DNA of 64,000 nucleotides from Pseudomonadota bacterium (GTDB lineage: Bacteria > Pseudomonadota > Gammaproteobacteria > Pseudomonadales > Oleiphilaceae): positions 186,001 through 250,000 of the forward strand of contig PDPE01000025.1 in the NCBI GenBank assembly GCA_002747395.1, written 5' to 3'. The notes beneath the pieces were generated by a model. The model made no database searches. It saw only the letters and a list, made by a program, of their open reading frames with translations, and was not told where the DNA came from. Position 1 is the first letter of the stretch; every line of letters begins with the position of its first letter. The position numbers and the translations under genes were made by a program. This document shows, in pieces, positions 59,582-64,000 of this stretch.

Positions 59582-59597
59582 TGGCATATCCTGTGCT
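59582..59597 (+). promoter_or_regulatory. Sigma-54 promoter for pilA
   Basis: TGGCATATCCTGTGCT: GG-N10-GC, close to TGGCACG-N4-TTGCW, 68 nt upstream of the pilA ATG. Confidence 0.8.
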
Positions 59598-59664
59598 AAG
59601 TTTACGAGTAAGGTAAGCGCATAGATTGTGCACCTAATCTTTAAACACCTGGAGGAAGATTGAC

Positions 59665-60090
59665 ATGAAGACAATGCAAAAAGGTTTTACCCTTATCGAA
59701 CTTATGATCGTTGTCGCGATTATCGGTATTCTGGCAGCGGTAGCGATTCCTGCGTACCAGGATTATATTGCCCGATCTCAGGTGACCGAGGCGGTTAACC
59801 TGGTCGGTGGCACCAAATCACCGCTGGCCGAATTCCTGCAGGATAGAGGGCGTTTGCCTCTTAGTTTGGCCAGTATTAACGCGAATACAGACGGTAAGTA
59901 TGTGGCTTCATTGGTACTTGCTGGAGACACCACAGATTTCACCGTGACGGCCACGATGAAGACCACAAATGTTAACGCAAAAATTGCTGGCGGAACTCTT
60001 GTCTTGAGGTCTACTACTCAGGGTGAAGATTGGGATTGTACAGGTGGTGACATTGACCCCAATCTGAGACCAGGAGCCTGTCGCCCATAA
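59665..60090 (+). CDS. pilA: Type IVa major pilin
   Basis: [40 protein letters not shown]-terminal Cys pair (DWDCTGG...GACRP). Confidence 0.96.
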   Translation: MKTMQKGFTLIELMIVVAIIGILAAVAIPAYQDYIARSQVTEAVNLVGGTKSPLAEFLQDRGRLPLSLASINANTDGKYVASLVLAGDTTDFTVTATMKTTNVNAKIAGGTLVLRSTTQGEDWDCTGGDIDPNLRPGACRP

Positions 60091-60114
60091 GTGTCGGTTG
60101 GATCGCGAGAAAAC

Positions 60115-60147
60115 AAAAAAAGCCACTGTTACGGTGGCTTTTTTTGT
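60115..60147 (+). terminator. Intrinsic terminator downstream of pilA
   Basis: aaaaaaGCCACtgttacgGTGGCtttttttgtttt. Confidence 0.9.
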
Positions 60148-60201
60148 TTTTGGCTGATTGAAAAAAGGGGTAAATAGAAACGTGACACTAAGGCTTTTGA
60201 C

Positions 60202-62130
60202 GTGGTAAGGGTGCCGTTTTTTCTTCGAAGTTCATCAGCACTCGCCTTGCTTTTTCTTTTTTTGGTGGCGTTTTCTGTCCTTTATCCGGTATTGGCTGGA
60301 TGGTTTATGTTTGACGACTATCCAAATCTGGATTCTCTGGCAGCACTGAAAGAGAATTGGACCTGGGCAGGTGCCTGTGAGTTTGTCGCCAATGGCAGAA
60401 GCAGTGTTATTGGCCGCCCGGTGGCTTTGCTAACATTTGTGCCTCAAGCCTCTGACTGGTTGGTTGATGCGTCCGGGTTCAAATTGTTTAATCTGTGTGT
60501 GCATACCATTAACTCTTTTTTTGTGTATCTGGTCACCAAAAAACTGCTTTTTCTCCACCAGTATCGATCCGGTCATGTTCAATCAGGTTCTGCATATCAC
60601 GCTGTTATTGCGCTTGCCGTGGCTATGGTGTGGCTGTTGCACCCTGCGAATATCTCCACCTATGCCTATGTTATTCAGAGAATGACTCTTCTGAGTGCGT
60701 TTTTTTCCCTGCTGGCCATCAACTGTTATATTCAGCCATTTGTTTTGATGGAGCACAACCCGGATAGAGTGATTAATTATCCCGTTCGCGCCCTGAGCAT
60801 TTTGTTTTTGGTTTTCCTGGGGTTGCTATGTAAAGAGAACGGCTTGCTTGCAATAGCGGGTATATTGGCAATTCGCTATTCATTTTTACGCGATACCAAA
60901 GTGAAAGTGTTTGATTTTTTACTGATTTACCTGCCATTAATTGCTGGTGTGATCGGGCTTGTCGTGTTGTGGGACAAACTGGTTGTGGCAGGCTATCAGT
61001 ACCGGGACTTTTCTCTTTATGAACGCCTGTTGAGCCAGGCCAGGATTCTTTTACAGTATTTACATCTTTTTTATTTGCCCTTGCCTTCCGACCTTGTTTT
61101 CTTCAAGGACAGCTTTTCCAAATCGGTCAGTCTGATGCAGCCGTTGACAACGCTTTTTGCCGTTATCGCCTGGGCACTGGTTATTCTGTTCTCTCTCTTT
61201 TGCCGAACCCGCTTGCCCTGGCTGTTTTTTTCCGTTGTCTGGTTTTTGGGTTTTCATGTGCTGGAAAGCACTATTCTGCCATTGGAGTTGTATTTTGAGC
61301 ACAGGAACTATATGCCATTTGCCGGTTTGTCGATTGCCCTGGTTGTGTTTCTTGTCAGTGCCTGTCGGTGGCTGTTTATAAGAAAGTATCACCTGGCCTT
61401 GCTGGTCTCTGTATTCAGTATCACGTTCTGGTTGGTCGGTCTGGTTTATCTGAGTCACCAGCATGCCAGCCTTTGGGGCAGCCCGCTCCGGCTTGGCGAG
61501 TTCTTGTATAAAGTGAATCCGGGTTCAGAGCGCACGCTGGATTATTACGGCAAAACGTTGCTTCAGTATGGCAGGTATAAAGAAGCCAGCCGGATTTTTG
61601 ACGAAATGTTATCTCTGTCTGATGGCCCGACCGCTGTTATAAACCAGTTATATCTGAGCTGTTATCTGGGAGATGAGGTGCTGCCTGAAGATGAGGTGTT
61701 TGTTGAACGAATACGAGGCAGCTCCAGTACCGGGAAAATAACCGGGGCGCTGTTTTTTGTGTTGCAGGCGATGCCTGAAAAAAAATGCATCTATCCTCCC
61801 GTTACAAGAATGAGGCGGCTGATTGATGCTATATTGAAACTTGAAGGTTATCAAACTCCTGACATGTATCGAATCAGCGCCATCGTCTATGCTTTTCAGG
61901 GGCGTTTCAATGAAGCTTTGAATGCATTGGATGAAAGTATAACCAGGGTGAATCATAATGACATAAAGCGCTTTGATTACCAGCTGGATAAACTGGAAAT
62001 GTTGTGCTTGTCGGGAAGACGGGATGCCAGTCAGGCGTTATTGTCAAAACTGAAGATGAAAAGGAATGATATGCTTGAGTCGCAAAGCTATCGTCTCGAC
62101 CAACTGGAAGGGCAGCTCGGTGCAAGATAG
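60202..62130 (+). CDS. Polytopic GT-C-like membrane protein with C-terminal TPR-like region (candidate pilin glycosyltransferase)
   Basis: 642 aa; WFMFDDYPNLDSL...GRPVALLTF acidic-loop pattern shared with TMTC-like GT-C proteins; many TM segments; helical repeat tail; GTG start. Confidence 0.6.
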   Translation: MVRVPFFLRSSSALALLFLFLVAFSVLYPVLAGWFMFDDYPNLDSLAALKENWTWAGACEFVANGRSSVIGRPVALLTFVPQASDWLVDASGFKLFNLCVHTINSFFVYLVTKKLLFLHQYRSGHVQSGSAYHAVIALAVAMVWLLHPANISTYAYVIQRMTLLSAFFSLLAINCYIQPFVLMEHNPDRVINYPVRALSILFLVFLGLLCKENGLLAIAGILAIRYSFLRDTKVKVFDFLLIYLPLIAGVIGLVVLWDKLVVAGYQYRDFSLYERLLSQARILLQYLHLFYLPLPSDLVFFKDSFSKSVSLMQPLTTLFAVIAWALVILFSLFCRTRLPWLFFSVVWFLGFHVLESTILPLELYFEHRNYMPFAGLSIALVVFLVSACRWLFIRKYHLALLVSVFSITFWLVGLVYLSHQHASLWGSPLRLGEFLYKVNPGSERTLDYYGKTLLQYGRYKEASRIFDEMLSLSDGPTAVINQLYLSCYLGDEVLPEDEVFVERIRGSSSTGKITGALFFVLQAMPEKKCIYPPVTRMRRLIDAILKLEGYQTPDMYRISAIVYAFQGRFNEALNALDESITRVNHNDIKRFDYQLDKLEMLCLSGRRDASQALLSKLKMKRNDMLESQSYRLDQLEGQLGAR

Positions 62131-63064
62131 TAATAATGCAAGTTTGGTGGACGAAAAGGCGAGTCTTGTGTCTTTGTCCATAGTTATTCCCGCAAAAAAC
62201 GAGGCACCTTCCTTGCGGGTATTATTGCCTGATTTAAAGTCCGGTTATCCGGATGCAGAAATCATCGTCGTTAATGATGGCTCGGCAGATGACACTTCAA
62301 ATGTATGTCTGTCTCACCGTGTGATTGAAGTTCGTCACCCTTATTCAAAAGGCAATGGCGCGTCAATTAAAAGTGGTGCCAGAGCAGCGACAGGCGATGT
62401 AATTGTTTTTATGGATGGGGATGGGCAGCATCAGGCAAAAGATGTGGGGCGGTTGGTGGCCGAGCTGGACAAAGGCTTTGATATGGTTGTTGCAGCCAGG
62501 GGCGCCAGGTCGCAAGCAAACTGGAGTCGGCTGGCTGCCAATACTGTTTACAACAAACTGGCGACCTGGATGGTTGGGCATAAGGTGCAGGACTTAACTT
62601 CCGGGTTCAGGGCGGTAAACGCGCGTCTGTTCAGGCAATTTCTTTCCATTCTGCCTAACGGGTTTTCCTATCCGACAACGATTACCATGGCGTTTTTCAG
62701 AGCGGGTTACTCCGTTTCATATTTGCCTGTTATGGTTCTAAAGAGAGAGGGAAAAAGCCATATACATCTGGTGAAGGACGGTGTCCGGTTTCTTTTGATT
62801 ATATTTAAAGTGGGTACGCTTTATTCTCCATTAAAGCTGTTTACGCCCATTAGCCTGATTTTGTTTTTCACCGGATTGTCTTATTACTTCTACACATATA
62901 CAACAGTGGCGCGGTTTACCAATATGTCAGCATTATTGTTTTCGACTTCAATGCTGGTATTTTTGATGGGGTTGGTTGCGGAGCAGATTACTTCGCTCCT
63001 GTACAGTTCGCGAGGGGAGGTGATAACCACGGAGATCAAAAGACACATTGAAAACAATGATTGA
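62066..63064 (+). CDS. Family 2 glycosyltransferase (polyprenyl-phosphate sugar synthase-like) with C-terminal TM segments
   Basis: LSIVIPAKNEAPSLRVLLPDLKSGYPDAEIIVVNDGSADDT; VFMDGDGQH; start may lie downstream of 62066. Confidence 0.88.
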   Translation: MICLSRKAIVSTNWKGSSVQDSNNASLVDEKASLVSLSIVIPAKNEAPSLRVLLPDLKSGYPDAEIIVVNDGSADDTSNVCLSHRVIEVRHPYSKGNGASIKSGARAATGDVIVFMDGDGQHQAKDVGRLVAELDKGFDMVVAARGARSQANWSRLAANTVYNKLATWMVGHKVQDLTSGFRAVNARLFRQFLSILPNGFSYPTTITMAFFRAGYSVSYLPVMVLKREGKSHIHLVKDGVRFLLIIFKVGTLYSPLKLFTPISLILFFTGLSYYFYTYTTVARFTNMSALLFSTSMLVFLMGLVAEQITSLLYSSRGEVITTEIKRHIENND

Positions 63065-63093
63065 AGAAGTCGAATTTGGTGGCAGGTGCAGTG

Positions 63094-64000
63094 ATGATTT
63101 ACAGTCCTTTGGCGTCAGGGAATGGTGCTTATATTCTCCATTCCCAGCTTTCTCGATATATTGATAATTACCATGTGTGCGCGGTTCCGGCCAAATTAAC
63201 CGTGTTTCCGCCCCTGCTTGCTCGATATGTGAAAAATGCCCGATTGGTTCATACCGTGCCAGAATATGGTGATGTATTTTTGCAAGCCGCAGAAAAATCA
63301 GTTGTGACATTTCATAACTATTTCTGGGATGAGGCTTATTTCAACTATTGCCAACCGTTACGTCGACTTTTTTATAAATATGTGCAAAAAGCATATGTAA
63401 AACGTGCCTTGATTCAGGCTGATGTGATCACCACAGTGAGTGATTTTACTGCAAATCTGATTTCCTCTGCTTTTCCCGGAGTCTCTGTCAAAACAATATA
63501 TAACGGGGTAGATGTAGACAAATTCAAACCCATACAAAGTAAAGAAGGGCGGAAAATAAAAGTGCTGTTTTCCGGAAATACATCCAGAAGGAAGGGGGGG
63601 CACATTTTGTCTGCTATAGCTGATAGCCTGCCTGGCGGAGTAATGTTACAGGTGACGGGAGGGCCAAGTGTTAACTCTGCACATATTAATCACCCGAATA
63701 TAGAGTTTCTTGGAGCTGTTCACCATGATTCAATGCCAAATCTTTATAATCAGGCTGATATGCTGCTGTTACCCAGTTACCGTGAAGGGCTGAGTTTGTC
63801 AGTGCTTGAGGCAATGGCTTCGGGGCTGCCTGTAATCGGTTATGACAGTTCTTCTATGAGTGAACTGATTGTGGCTGAAAAAGGGGGGATTTTGTGTCAG
63901 GCAGGTGATGTGAGTGCACTAAACGTCGCGATCAGGGAGTTAGCCGGAGATCCTCTCAAGCGATATGAGATGGGGCAATTTAATCGCGCTCGCACCGAAC
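63094..64000 (+). CDS. Family 4 glycosyltransferase (truncated at right window edge)
   Basis: Own reading: MIYSPLASGNGAYILHSQLSRYIDNYHV...YNGVDVDKFKP...PSYREGLSLSVLEAMASGLPVIGYDSSSMSELI; missing from the ORF track because it runs off the end. Confidence 0.9.
   Translation, partial: MIYSPLASGNGAYILHSQLSRYIDNYHVCAVPAKLTVFPPLLARYVKNARLVHTVPEYGDVFLQAAEKSVVTFHNYFWDEAYFNYCQPLRRLFYKYVQKAYVKRALIQADVITTVSDFTANLISSAFPGVSVKTIYNGVDVDKFKPIQSKEGRKIKVLFSGNTSRRKGGHILSAIADSLPGGVMLQVTGGPSVNSAHINHPNIEFLGAVHHDSMPNLYNQADMLLLPSYREGLSLSVLEAMASGLPVIGYDSSSMSELIVAEKGGILCQAGDVSALNVAIRELAGDPLKRYEMGQFNRARTE

Overview
Gammaproteobacterial chromosome segment, mostly housekeeping, called from ORF translations, family motifs and gene order; no database search was run. 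Left to right: (1) a peptide/oligopeptide ABC importer with a fused double ATPase, on the minus strand; (2) a GNAT-like gene whose start codon lies inside a 20-bp tandem repeat, an SGNH hydrolase and a DUF4214-type surface protein; (3) rapA, an LpxL/HtrB-type acyltransferase and a CoA-binding protein; (4) the yhdP-nit-darP-npr-rapZ-ptsN-hpf-rpoN-lptBAC-kdsC-kdsD-yrbG block, then mlaC-ibaG-murA-hisG-hisD-hisC, with mlaFED, mlaB, tldD and pmbA absent from their usual positions; (5) a Nif3-like gene, zapE and a thiolase; (6) envelope genes: a DUF1302/DUF1329 pair, a large orphan lipoprotein, a YfaZ-like protein, and an ArsR divergon with MMPL/RND, LolA-like, beta-barrel and DUF2892 genes; (7) a PEP-CTERM gene with a plausible sigma-54 promoter and two upstream imperfect-dyad repeats; (8) trmO, lrgAB, HIT, yacG, coaE and pilDCB/pilA, with a GT-C/TPR membrane protein and two glycosyltransferases running off the right edge. 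The most unusual signal outside the genes is a set of short (8-21 bp) tandem duplications at gene boundaries. In two cases a 12-bp x3 array sits at an operon gene overlap (lrgA/lrgB, coaE/yacG). No rRNA, tRNA, CRISPR array or transposase was recognised.
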